A DNA stretch of 64,000 nucleotides from contig LYSV01000013.1 in the NCBI GenBank assembly GCA_001657315.1, positions 52,345-116,344 of the forward strand, in the 5' to 3' direction. Each line of letters opens with the position of its first letter. The first letter of the stretch is position 1. The stretch is from Flammeovirgaceae bacterium BBD 1991-12. Its GTDB lineage: Bacteria; Bacteroidota; Bacteroidia; Cytophagales; Cyclobacteriaceae. The notes below the pieces were generated by a model. The model had not been told where the DNA came from, searched no databases, and was given only the letters and a program-made list of their open reading frames with translations. Below are positions 1-8,435 of this stretch, piece by piece. A program made the position numbers and the translations under genes.

Positions 1-66
1 GTGCCTGTGCCCCGCTATAGCTGACGAGTAACGTTAGTCCTAAACAAATTATGGTTTTCATGTTTC

Positions 67-861
67 TCAGATCAAAATTTGAATGCTCTCCCTGATTTTC
101 TCTTTCACCTCCACGGGCGTCTCCTCTTTTTCCAGCAGCTCCCTGAATGAGTCCACCGATCCTTTTTCCTGCAATGCTACCATCATTTCAGCCAGACTGA
201 TCTGCACCAGAGGCGATTCCTGCAGGGCAATAGAGGCAATAAGACCTTCTCTTACCCCTGGATCATTGGCATAGGGCAGCAGCGCCTCCAGAGCGGCCAG
301 GCGGACGTTTACATTTTCATCATTGTTCAGCGTCTGCAGAAGTGCCTCGGTTACTTTCCGGCTGGCCTCGGGTAGCTCATTGGTAAGGCTCACAGCCCTC
401 AAACGGTCACTGATCGACTCTTTTTCCAGCAGACTGAGCATCATCATTTCCTTCATCTCCTTTACCTCCGCCGAAAGCTGGTTGATCTCGGTAGTACTTC
501 CATTACCCGGGCCGCTCATCAGCCAACCCGCAGCCAGTCCCGTTGCCAGCAGCACAATACTGTAGGCCCAACGCACCAAAGGCCTGGACTGCCAGAGTTC
601 TGCAAACCACCCCCCTGCAGATACAATACGACTTTTGCTTTTTTGACGGGAGGCCAGCATTTGATAAAAGCCCAGTGTCATATTTTCCGAAGGCCCGGGG
701 ATCTGCGACACATCCAGTTTTTTATGCAGTTCATGGATATCTTCAATATCAGCAAGGTCTACTTCACCTGCCTCCAGATAAACTTCCAGCTGAGTAATAT
801 CCTCCGCAGATGCCTTGCCAGTGTTGTATTTCTGTACTAAATCCCTGATTTGTGGTTCCAT
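67..861 (-). CDS. Membrane anti-sigma-like protein with HEAT-like repeats
   Basis: Predicted partner of the ECF sigma factor encoded just upstream (11 bp gap, same strand). The reading frame extends further upstream, but the ATG at 861 (MEPQIRDLV) is chosen because the longer version would overlap the sigma gene. The product is about 264 residues. It has a cytosolic acidic helical N-terminus (about residues 1-90), one hydrophobic membrane segment (about 97-117), a short coiled-coil-like stretch, and a C-terminal half with repeated helical pairs (RLAALEALLPYAND, PLVQISLAEMMVAL) typical of HEAT repeats. That half should lie in the periplasm. Known for the arrangement: sigma/anti-sigma pairs are often co-transcribed. 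Inferred: it sequesters the sigma factor and senses an envelope signal through the HEAT part. It lacks a clear zinc-binding HxxxCxxC motif. Confidence 0.72.
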   Translation of the reverse strand: MEPQIRDLVQKYNTGKASAEDITQLEVYLEAGEVDLADIEDIHELHKKLDVSQIPGPSENMTLGFYQMLASRQKSKSRIVSAGGWFAELWQSRPLVRWAYSIVLLATGLAAGWLMSGPGNGSTTEINQLSAEVKEMKEMMMLSLLEKESISDRLRAVSLTNELPEASRKVTEALLQTLNNDENVNVRLAALEALLPYANDPGVREGLIASIALQESPLVQISLAEMMVALQEKGSVDSFRELLEKEETPVEVKEKIRESIQILI

Positions 862-872
862 AGTTGTATCAT

Positions 873-1430
873 TTATACTGCCTGCTGGATCTTCATGTAC
901 TCCTGCTTCAGCGCCTGCATGGCCCGGAACACTTTCACTTTTACAGCACCTTCCGAACATTGCAGGACATCACCAATTTGTTTATATTTCATTCCTTCCA
1001 TTTTACTGAGTACTATCACCTCCTTTTTCTCCGCATCGAGCCGGTCCATCGCCATACCCAGTATCTTCATTTCTTCCGATTTTGTCATTTCCTGTTCCCT
1101 GTTGGCCGACTCATCCCCCAACCGCTCGCTCCAGTGCTGTACATCCTCACCCGCAAGCCTGCTTCGCTTTCTGAAATGGTCTATGTTCACATTGCGCGCT
1201 ATGTGGAACATCCACACCCTGAACTCGCCATCTCCCTTGAAACCCCTGCGATACTTCAGTATCCTTTCAAAAACAGTCTGTACCAGATCCTCGCTAAGTG
1301 TCTGGTCATGATTCATATTGTAAAAAAATCCGAAAAGGATCTTTTTGTAGCGCTCGAAGAGCAGGCCCAGTTGCTCAGGCTGACCGTCCCGCACCTTTAG
1401 CATCAATGCATTGTCAGAAATCGACTCCAA
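873..1430 (-). CDS. RNA polymerase ECF-type sigma factor
   Basis: Extracytoplasmic-function sigma factor of 185 residues, the normal length. Region 2 is visible at about residues 24-95 (LLFERYKKILFGFFYNM, then EDLVQTVFERILKY and FRVWMFHIARNVNIDHFRK). Region 4 is at about 125-180 and ends in a helix-turn-helix (YKQIGDVLQCSEGAVKVKVFRAM). The start used is a TTG at 1430, because the residues after it match the usual family N-terminus; the first ATG is codon 10. It is transcribed with the downstream anti-sigma/HEAT gene. A 30-bp inverted repeat lies just upstream in the leader. The regulon cannot be told from the window. Confidence 0.9.
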   Translation of the reverse strand: MESISDNALMLKVRDGQPEQLGLLFERYKKILFGFFYNMNHDQTLSEDLVQTVFERILKYRRGFKGDGEFRVWMFHIARNVNIDHFRKRSRLAGEDVQHWSERLGDESANREQEMTKSEEMKILGMAMDRLDAEKKEVIVLSKMEGMKYKQIGDVLQCSEGAVKVKVFRAMQALKQEYMKIQQAV

Positions 1431-1458
1431 TCTACAGATCTGTTTCCTTGTTAGGTTT

Positions 1459-1488
1459 CATCAGGGGAAACCGGGTTTCCTTCTGATG
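1459..1488. promoter_or_regulatory. Inverted repeat upstream of the ECF sigma gene
   Basis: CATCAG at 1459-1464 and CTGATG at 1483-1488 are perfect reverse complements. Inner GGAAA/TTTCC arms extend the stem. It lies about 30 bp before the sigma factor start, in the divergent gap to the Gfo/Idh gene. It could be an operator or a leader hairpin; function is not shown. Confidence 0.35.
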
Positions 1489-1578
1489 GTTACAGCAAGG
1501 TTTAAAATTTTTTATTTCTTAGCAAACCGGTAACTTCCAACCGGACTAAGTACAATTAATGCTAAACCTGTATACACA

Positions 1579-2667
1579 ATGGTCAGAGGTTCCTTCATCA
1601 CCCTGCTGCTCTTATTATCTACATTTGCCATGTCTCAGCAAAAGCCTTTAAAGATCGGGGTTGCCGGCCTTACCCATACCCACGTACACTGGATACTGGG
1701 TCGTGAAGAACGCGGAGATATCCAGCTGGTAGGAATTGCCGAACCCAACCGGGATCTGGCCGAACGCTATGTGAAACAACATGGTCTGGACCCTGCGCTG
1801 ATCTACCCCAGCCTGGATGAAATGCTGGAAAAGAGTGCTCCTGATGCAGTAACCGCTTTTGGCACCATCTTCGAGCACCTGGAAGTGGTAGAGAAGTGTG
1901 CCCCCAAAGGTATCCATGTTATGGTGGAAAAGCCGCTGGCGGTAAGTCTGTATCATGCCATTAAAATGAAAGTTCTGGCTGAGAGGTACGGTATATGGCT
2001 ATTGACCAACTATGAGACCACATGGTACGCCACCAATCACCGGGCCTTTGAGCTGGTGAACAAGGATTCCATTGGTGACATCCGAAAGATCGTGATCCAT
2101 GACGGACACCCGGGACCGAAGGAAATAGGCGTAAATGATGAATTTCTTGAGTGGCTGACTGACCCTGTACAAAACGGAGGCGGGGCTATCACCGATTTCG
2201 GCTGCTACGGGGCCAATTTGAGCACATGGCTGATGGGTGATGAAAAGCCGGTTTCCGTAACTGCCGTTACGCAACAGATCAAACCCGATATTTATCCGAA
2301 AGTAGACGATGAAGCCACGATCATTGTCACTTATCCCAAGTCACAAACGATCATTCAGGCCTCATGGAACTGGCCTATCCACCGTAAAGACATGCAGGTA
2401 TACGGCCAGACAGGTTACATATTTGCAGACAATCGCAATGATATGCGGTATAAATTCCATGAAAAGGCCAGGGAAACCTCCGTGAAGCTACCCGAAAGGC
2501 CCGTTCCCTATGATGACCCCTTCGCCTATTTCGCAGGAGTTATAAACGGAGGTATCAAAATACCTCGCAACGGCCTCTCCTCACTGGAGAACAATATGAT
2601 GGTAATGAAGATACTGGACGCGGCAATAAAAAGCGCCAAAGAAGGAAAAACCATCTATCTGGAGTGA
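1579..2667 (+). CDS. Exported Gfo/Idh/MocA-family oxidoreductase
   Basis: Gfo/Idh/MocA-type dehydrogenase, 362 residues. A Sec-type signal peptide is evident (residues 1-20, hydrophobic LLLLL core ending AMSQQ) with no twin arginine. The Rossmann N-terminus follows (KIGVAGLTHTHVHW), where the usual GxGxxG is altered to GxAGLTH. The family EKP motif is present (MVEKPLAV, about residue 115). The C-terminal half has the mixed alpha/beta substrate domain (GGGAITDFGCYG). Members oxidise or rearrange sugars and related polyols with NAD(P); the substrate here is unknown. Export is unusual for a dinucleotide enzyme and would need the cofactor to be bound in or before the periplasm. The gene is monocistronic and its 3' end faces a palindromic gap. 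Confidence 0.82.
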   Translation: MVRGSFITLLLLLSTFAMSQQKPLKIGVAGLTHTHVHWILGREERGDIQLVGIAEPNRDLAERYVKQHGLDPALIYPSLDEMLEKSAPDAVTAFGTIFEHLEVVEKCAPKGIHVMVEKPLAVSLYHAIKMKVLAERYGIWLLTNYETTWYATNHRAFELVNKDSIGDIRKIVIHDGHPGPKEIGVNDEFLEWLTDPVQNGGGAITDFGCYGANLSTWLMGDEKPVSVTAVTQQIKPDIYPKVDDEATIIVTYPKSQTIIQASWNWPIHRKDMQVYGQTGYIFADNRNDMRYKFHEKARETSVKLPERPVPYDDPFAYFAGVINGGIKIPRNGLSSLENNMMVMKILDAAIKSAKEGKTIYLE

Positions 2668-2670
2668 TAA

Positions 2671-2745
2671 AATGTTCAATGTTCAAAGTTGTAAGTTCAA
2701 AGTTGGAGGAAACTTTTGAACGTTGAACGTTGAACTTCGAACATT
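2671..2745. repeat. Imperfect palindrome of GTTCAA words between convergent genes
   Basis: Repeats of GTTCAA/GTTGAA words form two imperfectly complementary arms (about 2671-2698 and 2718-2745). They fill the gap between the convergent Gfo/Idh and thioredoxin-like genes. Probably a strong hairpin able to act as a bidirectional terminator; there is no clean T tract. Confidence 0.55.
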
Positions 2746-2767
2746 AAACCTAAAACTTTGCACGTTG

Positions 2768-3322
2768 CTATCTCCACTTGATATTACACCCCTGGCTGGG
2801 TATCTGATCTTCCGAAACAGGATTTCCCTTTAAAATATCATCCAGTGCTGTGCGCATGTCCTTTCCGGTAAGCGGTTTCTCATTTCCGGGCCTGGAATTA
2901 TCCAGTTGCCCACGGTAGACCAGTTCCATATTTTTATCGAAAATATAAAAGTCAGGAGTGCAGGCAGCGTCATAGGAATGGGCCACCACCTGGGTTTCAT
3001 CATACAGGTAAGGGAACGCATATCCCCATTTTTTTGCCTCCTTATGCATGAGTTCCGGAGAGTCTTCCGGGTAGTTTTCTACGTCATTGGAACTGATGGC
3101 AACAAATCTTACCCCCTCCGGAATGTAGTCTTCTGAGAGCCGTACCAGCTCCGGCTGCACATGCTTTACATACGGGCAGTGATTGCAAATGAACATAATG
3201 ACCGTGGCAATGTCTGATTTTAATTCATCCAGCGTATATGTCCGGCCTGTGATCGTATCGGGCAATTTGAAAAAAGGAGCTTCCGTACCCAATGGAAGCA
3301 TATTGGAAGGTGTCAGGGCCAT
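2768..3322 (-). CDS. Thioredoxin-like (AhpC/TSA-type) protein
   Basis: Thioredoxin-fold protein of about 184 residues. The ATG at 3322 (MALTPSNMLPLG) is preferred over the upstream alternative start because the family begins shortly before the GTEAPFFKLPD strand. A CNHC motif is seen at about residues 46-49, in the usual place after the second strand (VIMFICNHCPYVKHV). The cis-proline region is near ACTPDFYIFD. Known: such proteins reduce disulfides or peroxides; the CNHCPYV group is common in Bacteroidota and often annotated only as thioredoxin family. There is no signal peptide, so it is cytosolic. It is divergent from the phosphodiesterase gene across about 150 bp. Confidence 0.85.
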   Translation of the reverse strand: MALTPSNMLPLGTEAPFFKLPDTITGRTYTLDELKSDIATVIMFICNHCPYVKHVQPELVRLSEDYIPEGVRFVAISSNDVENYPEDSPELMHKEAKKWGYAFPYLYDETQVVAHSYDAACTPDFYIFDKNMELVYRGQLDNSRPGNEKPLTGKDMRTALDDILKGNPVSEDQIPSQGCNIKWR

Positions 3323-3390
3323 GATGGTTAACTTAGGTTTAGATTTTTTCAAAAGTAACAATAATTTGCCTATTGGTTGCCGTGGTATTG

Positions 3391-3437
3391 AGTTATCAGT
3401 GCTTCAGCGCATGAATAAGATCCAATAACTGATAACT
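3391..3437. repeat. Inverted repeat AGTTATCAGT in divergent gap
   Basis: AGTTATCAGT at 3391-3400 and ACTGATAACT at 3428-3437 are perfect 10-bp arms. They lie between the divergent thioredoxin-like and phosphodiesterase genes. This is another short-word palindrome of the kind seen in many gaps here. Confidence 0.5.
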
Positions 3438-3469
3438 TAGCAACTTACAATTGAATAACTTTACTCCCC

Positions 3470-3967
3470 ATGAAAATAGGATTGTTGTCCGATACTCACG
3501 GACATCTGGATGAACGCATATACACCCATTTTGAGCATTGTGATGAAATATGGCACGCCGGGGATATTGGCACATCGGAGGTAGTGGGTAAACTCGAAAA
3601 GTTCAAACCCCTTAGGGCCGTTTACGGCAACATAGATGGCAAAGAGATACGTACAACCTACCCGGAAGACCTGTGGTTCACCTGTGAGGCACTAACGGTA
3701 TGGATCACCCACATTGGAGGCTACCCGCCCCGGTACAACTCCCGTACAAAGGCAATACTGAAGGAACGGGTCCCCGATATATTTATTTGCGGACATTCTC
3801 ACATCCTGAAGATCATTCGTGATCCGAAGCTAAAACTGCTGCACATTAATCCGGGAGCCGCAGGGTTGCAGGGCTTTCACAAAGTAAAAACGCTGGTACG
3901 TTTTGAGATCAATGATGATCGGATCGAAAATATGCAGGTGATCGAGCTTGGAGGAAAAAGGGCATAA
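3470..3967 (+). CDS. YfcE/MJ0936-type metallophosphoesterase
   Basis: Small calcineurin-like phosphoesterase, 165 residues, the usual size for the YfcE/MJ0936 group. All metal-binding blocks are visible: DTHGH (residues 8-12), GDIG, GNID and GHSH. This group hydrolyses phosphodiesters with manganese or similar metals; the physiological substrate is generally unknown. It is cytosolic, with no signal or membrane segment. Its stop codon overlaps the A-run of a terminator that serves the convergent downstream gene. Confidence 0.9.
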   Translation: MKIGLLSDTHGHLDERIYTHFEHCDEIWHAGDIGTSEVVGKLEKFKPLRAVYGNIDGKEIRTTYPEDLWFTCEALTVWITHIGGYPPRYNSRTKAILKERVPDIFICGHSHILKIIRDPKLKLLHINPGAAGLQGFHKVKTLVRFEINDDRIENMQVIELGGKRA

Positions 3968-3987
3968 AAAAACCCCTAAAAAGGGGC
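3966..3987 (-). terminator. Intrinsic terminator of the lysine-rich protein gene
   Basis: On the minus strand a 5-bp CCCCT/AGGGG stem with a four-base loop is followed by seven Ts (the A-run 3966-3972 on the plus strand). It lies about 30 bp past the stop of the 4016-4492 gene. The plus-strand side lacks a T tract. Confidence 0.7.
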
Positions 3988-4015
3988 TTCTGTATCTTTA
4001 GGAAAGAGAACTATC

Positions 4016-4492
4016 CTATTTCTCTTCCTTTTTGGCTTTTGGTTTTGCCTCTTTCTTTTCTGACTTTTCTGCGGCAGCTTTTGGCTCCTTATTTTCTTTT
4101 TTGGCCTTAGGCTTATCTTCTGTTTTGGCTTTACTATCAGCTTCCTTTTTCACAGCAGCCTTTTTTTCTTCCTTCTTCTCTTCCACCACCTCAGCTTCTT
4201 CTGCTTTTACCTCAGCCACTGGTTTTTCGGCTTTCTTAGCGGCGGGCCTGGCTTTTTCATCAGCTACTGGCTCTGCCTTGACCTCAGCCTTAGGCTGTTC
4301 TTTTACATCAGTCTCTTTTTTGGCAGCTTTGGCAGCCGGCTTTTTAGCCCCTTTGGCAAACTCTTCCTTGATCTCCTCGACATCTACATTCTTAAGAACA
4401 GGCTTACTGTTCAGCCTCTGAATACTCTGCTGTCTTACCTTCGCCCGGGTCTTGTTTCGCTTTGCTTTTCTTTTTAGTCTGGTAACTGCCAT
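4016..4492 (-). CDS. Lysine/alanine/glutamate-rich basic protein
   Basis: A 158-residue protein. The first 45 or so residues are ordered-looking and strongly basic (MAVTRLKRKAKRNKTRAK, then NVDVEEIKEEFAKG). The rest is low-complexity Lys, Ala and Glu with KKPAAKAAKKE-type repeats. The N-terminus resembles a conserved small protein of Bacteroidota that I know only as hypothetical. The tail resembles histone H1-like or ribosome-associated basic tails. Inferred role: nucleic-acid binding; not proven. A TACCTTTG promoter box lies 28 bp upstream, and a terminator follows. A 129-codon opposite-strand frame here is only a shadow of the low-complexity tail. Confidence 0.75.
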   Translation of the reverse strand: MAVTRLKRKAKRNKTRAKVRQQSIQRLNSKPVLKNVDVEEIKEEFAKGAKKPAAKAAKKETDVKEQPKAEVKAEPVADEKARPAAKKAEKPVAEVKAEEAEVVEEKKEEKKAAVKKEADSKAKTEDKPKAKKENKEPKAAAEKSEKKEAKPKAKKEEK

Positions 4493-4519
4493 TTTGATGT
4501 CTTGTTAATAAAAGAGGTG

Positions 4520-4527
4520 CAAAGGTA
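4520..4527 (-). promoter_or_regulatory. Bacteroidota -7 box (TACCTTTG)
   Basis: On the minus strand TACCTTTG matches TAnnTTTG and would place the transcript start about 20 bp before the ATG at 4492. No convincing -33 TTTG was found. Confidence 0.45.
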
Positions 4528-4718
4528 AAACAATAATTTTGTTTAGGAAATAGTAGGTGAAAAATTAAAGCCACACGAATTGTACAATCGTGACATTTGG
4601 AACTGAGTGTGGATCTTCAAGCCATACTTACGGGCATGTGCGGTTTCATATTTCAAACCATAAACAGAAAACAAGAAACAGAAAGTAGTGTTAAGCCCTT
4701 TTTTGTAGTTTTGCCGGC

Positions 4719-6089
4719 ATGAGTCAAAAACCCGGTCTACCCAGAGGAATGCGTGATTTTGGTCCACAGCAAATGACCAAAAGAAATCACATTTTCAACA
4801 CTATAAAAGGAGTTTTTCAAAAGTATGGATTCATGCCTTTGGAAACGCCGGCTATGGAAAACCTGTCTGTGCTTACCGGCAAGTATGGCGACGAAGGGGA
4901 CCAGCTTCTTTACAAGGTGTTAAATTCAGGGGACTTTTTGTCGAAAACAAACAGCCATGACCTCGGTAATGACTACAAACATCTGCTTCCAAAAATTGCC
5001 GGTAAGGGGCTGAAATATGACCTGACCGTGCCGTTCGCCAGATACGTAGTAATGAATCGCCACGACCTGCCGCTACCTTTCAAACGCTACCAGATACAGC
5101 CGGTATGGCGTGCAGATAACCCACAGAAAGGAAGATATCGTGAATTCTACCAGTGTGATGCCGATGTAGTGGGTACGGAGTCCCTCATTTGTGAGGCAGA
5201 AATAGTATTGATGATCAATGAGGTTTTTGCACAGCTGGGCATCAGGGACTACACGATCAAGGTCAATCACAGAAAAATACTAAAGGGCATTACAGAAACC
5301 ACAGGCGCTGAAGACAAGGAAACGGCCTTTCTGGTAGCCATTGATAAACTCGATAAGATAGGTCTGGAAAAGGTAAAACAGGAGCTGGCCGAAAGAGGGC
5401 TGACGGAAGAGTCGATCACGAAAGCGGTCCGCATACTGGAGCTGGAAGGTAGTACGGTTGAGAAACTGGCAGCCTTGAAAGATCTGCTGCAGGCTTCCGA
5501 AGCAGGTACCACCGGGGTACAGGAGCTGGAGGAGTTTTTGGATATTCTTGAAAAATTCAACCTGCCCGACCATCATGTAGCACTGGACATTACCCTGGCA
5601 CGAGGACTCTCCTACTACACTGGAACGATCTTCGAAGTAAAGATCAACAACGTAGCCATGGGCAGTGTGAGTGGAGGAGGCCGATATGACGACCTCACCG
5701 GAGTGTTTGGTGTACCCGGTCTCTCCGGCGTGGGGTTTTCCTTCGGTGTGGACCGGTTATATGATGTAATGGAGGAATTAAGCCTTTTTCCTGAGGAAAC
5801 ACTGACCGGCACCAGAGCCCTTATCGTACATTTTGATGCAGAATCACAGGAATATGGACTACTGTCATTGAAAAAACTTCGTGATTCCGGCGTTTCCGTA
5901 GAGATCTATCCTGATCTGGCCAAGCCCAAAAAGCAGTTTGGGTATGCTGACAAAAAGGGTATCCCCTATGTAATTGTCATAGGCTCCGAGGAAATAAGCA
6001 GCGGTCTGCTTACCCTCAGGGACATGCGGTCCGGCCAGCAGGAAAAGTTGAATATCGGGCAGATCGCAGACAGGCTGGCAACATCTTGA
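4719..6089 (+). CDS. hisS: Histidine--tRNA ligase
   Basis: Class II aminoacyl-tRNA synthetase that charges tRNA-His, 456 residues. Visible motifs are the N-terminal PRGMRDF block, motif 2 (FQPVWR-like: YQIQPVWRADNPQKGRYREF, residues 121-140), the histidine loop (ARGLSYYTG) and the class II GGGRYDDL block. The C-terminal anticodon-binding domain covers about residues 360-456 (GTRALIVHFD to the end). A TAGTTTTG box ends only 5 bp before the ATG, so transcription may start at or within the start codon, giving a leaderless message. Confidence 0.96.
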   Translation: MSQKPGLPRGMRDFGPQQMTKRNHIFNTIKGVFQKYGFMPLETPAMENLSVLTGKYGDEGDQLLYKVLNSGDFLSKTNSHDLGNDYKHLLPKIAGKGLKYDLTVPFARYVVMNRHDLPLPFKRYQIQPVWRADNPQKGRYREFYQCDADVVGTESLICEAEIVLMINEVFAQLGIRDYTIKVNHRKILKGITETTGAEDKETAFLVAIDKLDKIGLEKVKQELAERGLTEESITKAVRILELEGSTVEKLAALKDLLQASEAGTTGVQELEEFLDILEKFNLPDHHVALDITLARGLSYYTGTIFEVKINNVAMGSVSGGGRYDDLTGVFGVPGLSGVGFSFGVDRLYDVMEELSLFPEETLTGTRALIVHFDAESQEYGLLSLKKLRDSGVSVEIYPDLAKPKKQFGYADKKGIPYVIVIGSEEISSGLLTLRDMRSGQQEKLNIGQIADRLATS

Positions 6090-6307
6090 GATGAAAGCGT
6101 GTCTTCAAAAAATGCTTAATATTGGTTCCTTAATAATGTCGTAAGGACTTCTAAGGGCCTTTTTTCCGATCATTTGTGTATACCATCAGCATCTGCCTCT
6201 CCTTCCTGAAGCAATTTCGACCCAAACGCAACGTTGATAAAAGATGGCCTTATCTTATATTAGGGTATGAAAGGATCCACAAAACCAATAAAACCCATCA
6301 ATTTTTG

Positions 6308-8266
6308 ATGTCCAGACTGATCAAAATAGTCATTTTCATGCTATCAGCCATGATCACCAACAGCGCCTGGGCACAATATACCAGTGAAAACGGATGGTTT
6401 GAGGTAGATGTGATCAACGACTGTGACGGAGGTTGTTCCGGAACCACCGTGAGAGGTTGTGAAAACCTGCAGATCATCATCCGGATGACACCCTCCGCCC
6501 CCTGTGATTGTTTTTCGACCTGTGCTTCAGGTTGTGATTTTGACTATTTGGGAGATAACTCCTTTCCCATTCTGCCTGATCCGGAGCAGTTCACCTATGA
6601 TCAGGCCGGTAATTACAGACTGCAGGTACTGTTTCCTCAACCTGATGGACCAGACTTTATCAATATTGAAGTAAACAATAAACCAGCTCCTGATTTCGAT
6701 ATTTATTCATGTTCCAATACGGCTCTGCAGGTCAATATTCAGGACAATCAATACGATAACTATATCATCAACTTCGGTGATGGAAGCCCTGAAGTGATCG
6801 TTCCTTTTGGTGCTCCGGATACGGAACATCAATACGCCACCACTGCACAACGCACCATTTCCGTAAGGGGGTTGGATGATAACTCCGCTGACAACTGCTC
6901 ATCCACTACAAATGCTGTAATTCCGTTGAACACTATCCCTCCCTCAGCTTTTGATTCCCTTGTCAGTCTGGACGCCGGTTCGCTCGCCTTGTACTATGAC
7001 CTGCAACCTGACATCCGCCACAGGCTGGAGATCAGCGTGAACGGAGAGCCTTTCACCACATTCAACCCTCTGCTGGATGCTGATGCCGTCGGAGATACCA
7101 TCCGGAGCCTGGATATGGAAAACAACTCCTACTGCTTCAGGGTCATATCCTTCGATCCGTGCCAGGGTTTCAATATTATTGCCAATACTTCACCTGTAAT
7201 TTGCAATGTTCTTTTTGACGTAGCACTTGAAGATAATGTCAATGTATTGAACTGGTCTACCACTACACCCACCAACGATTTTGAATTTGTAAGGACTGGC
7301 GGAGGTACCGTGCTCTCCAGGCCGGGCCTCACCGGCGATACATTTGATGATACTGACATAGACTGCAACGAGGATTACTGCTATACGTTAACGGCCAACT
7401 TCCCGGATGGATCCATTGCCAGATCGCTCGAAAGATGCGGCACTTCGTTCAGGACCATCCCACCACAGGCTGTGGATGACCTTACAGTTAGCGTGAACGA
7501 CACGAATATAGAATTAAGCTGGCCGGAGAATACCGTAGAGAACATTGCCTCGTGGCAGATACTGAGGGGAACAAATCCCGGCAACCTGGGGAGTCTGGCA
7601 ACCACTGGCGAAGTCAGCTTCATTGACCAGGGTCTGAACACCGGAGAGGTCTCCTACTGCTACAGAGTCGATGCTACGGATGAGTGTGGTAATACCAACA
7701 CTTCCGGAGTGGTAGCCTGCTCCATGCTTCTTACAGGTTCCATTGCACCTGATAATACTGTGAGTCTTTTCTGGAATGATTATGAAGGCTGGCAGAATGG
7801 TATTTCCAACTACATCATTGAGAAGTCATACCTTAATGGAGATGCTCCGGACCTGACCAGCACTGTATCTGAATTACAGGAAACGGATAATAACAACAAT
7901 CAGCAGGTGATCATCTACCGGGTTCAGGCCATTGCTGCCGACAGATCCCTCACGCCTGCCTATTCCAATACGTTGATGCTGATAAAGTCCAACAACATCT
8001 ACTATCCCAATGCCTTCACCCCGGATGGTAACAATCTTAACGATACCTTCACTGTCAATGGCAGGTTCATTGAACAGTACGAGCTCAGGATCTTCAACCG
8101 CTGGGGTGAAGAGATCTTCTTTTCAGATCGTCCGGAAATTGCCTGGGACGGCACGCTGGATGGCAAATCAGTTCAATATGGCGCCTATGCCTTTAAAGTG
8201 GAGATCGTGGATCAGGCAGGGAGGGAAATTACGGAGACCGGTACAGTATTGCTTATGCGACGATAG
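6308..8266 (+). CDS. Secreted multidomain protein with T9SS type B sorting domain
   Basis: Surface or secreted protein of 652 residues. The ATG at 6308 is chosen because it starts a good signal peptide (MSRLIKIVIFMLSAMITNSAWA); the frame runs further upstream without one. The N-terminal quarter is cysteine-rich (DCDGGCSG, CDCFSTCASGC). A PKD-like domain follows (INFGDGSPEV), then several fibronectin-III-like beta domains with paired cysteines. The last 85 or so residues are the gliding-motility type B C-terminal domain (YYPNAFTPDGNNLNDTF, FNRWGE, WDG, YAFKV). That domain directs export across the outer membrane by the type IX system. The gene has no operon partner. The ligand is unknown. Confidence 0.88.
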   Translation: MSRLIKIVIFMLSAMITNSAWAQYTSENGWFEVDVINDCDGGCSGTTVRGCENLQIIIRMTPSAPCDCFSTCASGCDFDYLGDNSFPILPDPEQFTYDQAGNYRLQVLFPQPDGPDFINIEVNNKPAPDFDIYSCSNTALQVNIQDNQYDNYIINFGDGSPEVIVPFGAPDTEHQYATTAQRTISVRGLDDNSADNCSSTTNAVIPLNTIPPSAFDSLVSLDAGSLALYYDLQPDIRHRLEISVNGEPFTTFNPLLDADAVGDTIRSLDMENNSYCFRVISFDPCQGFNIIANTSPVICNVLFDVALEDNVNVLNWSTTTPTNDFEFVRTGGGTVLSRPGLTGDTFDDTDIDCNEDYCYTLTANFPDGSIARSLERCGTSFRTIPPQAVDDLTVSVNDTNIELSWPENTVENIASWQILRGTNPGNLGSLATTGEVSFIDQGLNTGEVSYCYRVDATDECGNTNTSGVVACSMLLTGSIAPDNTVSLFWNDYEGWQNGISNYIIEKSYLNGDAPDLTSTVSELQETDNNNNQQVIIYRVQAIAADRSLTPAYSNTLMLIKSNNIYYPNAFTPDGNNLNDTFTVNGRFIEQYELRIFNRWGEEIFFSDRPEIAWDGTLDGKSVQYGAYAFKVEIVDQAGREITETGTVLLMRR

Positions 8267-8281
8267 GTGCCTCGCGGTATT

Positions 8282-8335
8282 TTGTTGATCGTTGTTTATC
8301 AATAGCTGAGCCTGACAACAATCAACGATCGACAA
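8282..8335. repeat. Inverted repeat after the T9SS cargo gene
   Basis: Arms TTGTTGATCGTTG (8282-8294) and CAACGATCGACAA (8323-8335) are complementary with one mismatch. The element follows the stop at 8266 and is a plausible transcription-ending hairpin, again built of repeated GTTGATC-like words. Confidence 0.5.
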
Positions 8336-8435
8336 TTAACCCCGTAAAAATTAAGTGTAAACCTTTGATATACTCCCAAAAGGGGTCCATTTTTGCCAAC
8401 CTTTTTTAAAGACTTTTAATTTAAAATGCACGGCT

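Noticed and set aside
4032..4421. 129-codon plus-strand frame rich in Ser, Ala and Phe
   Set aside because: Antisense of the low-complexity Lys/Ala/Glu tail of the minus-strand gene, which has a promoter and terminator; no protein character of its own.
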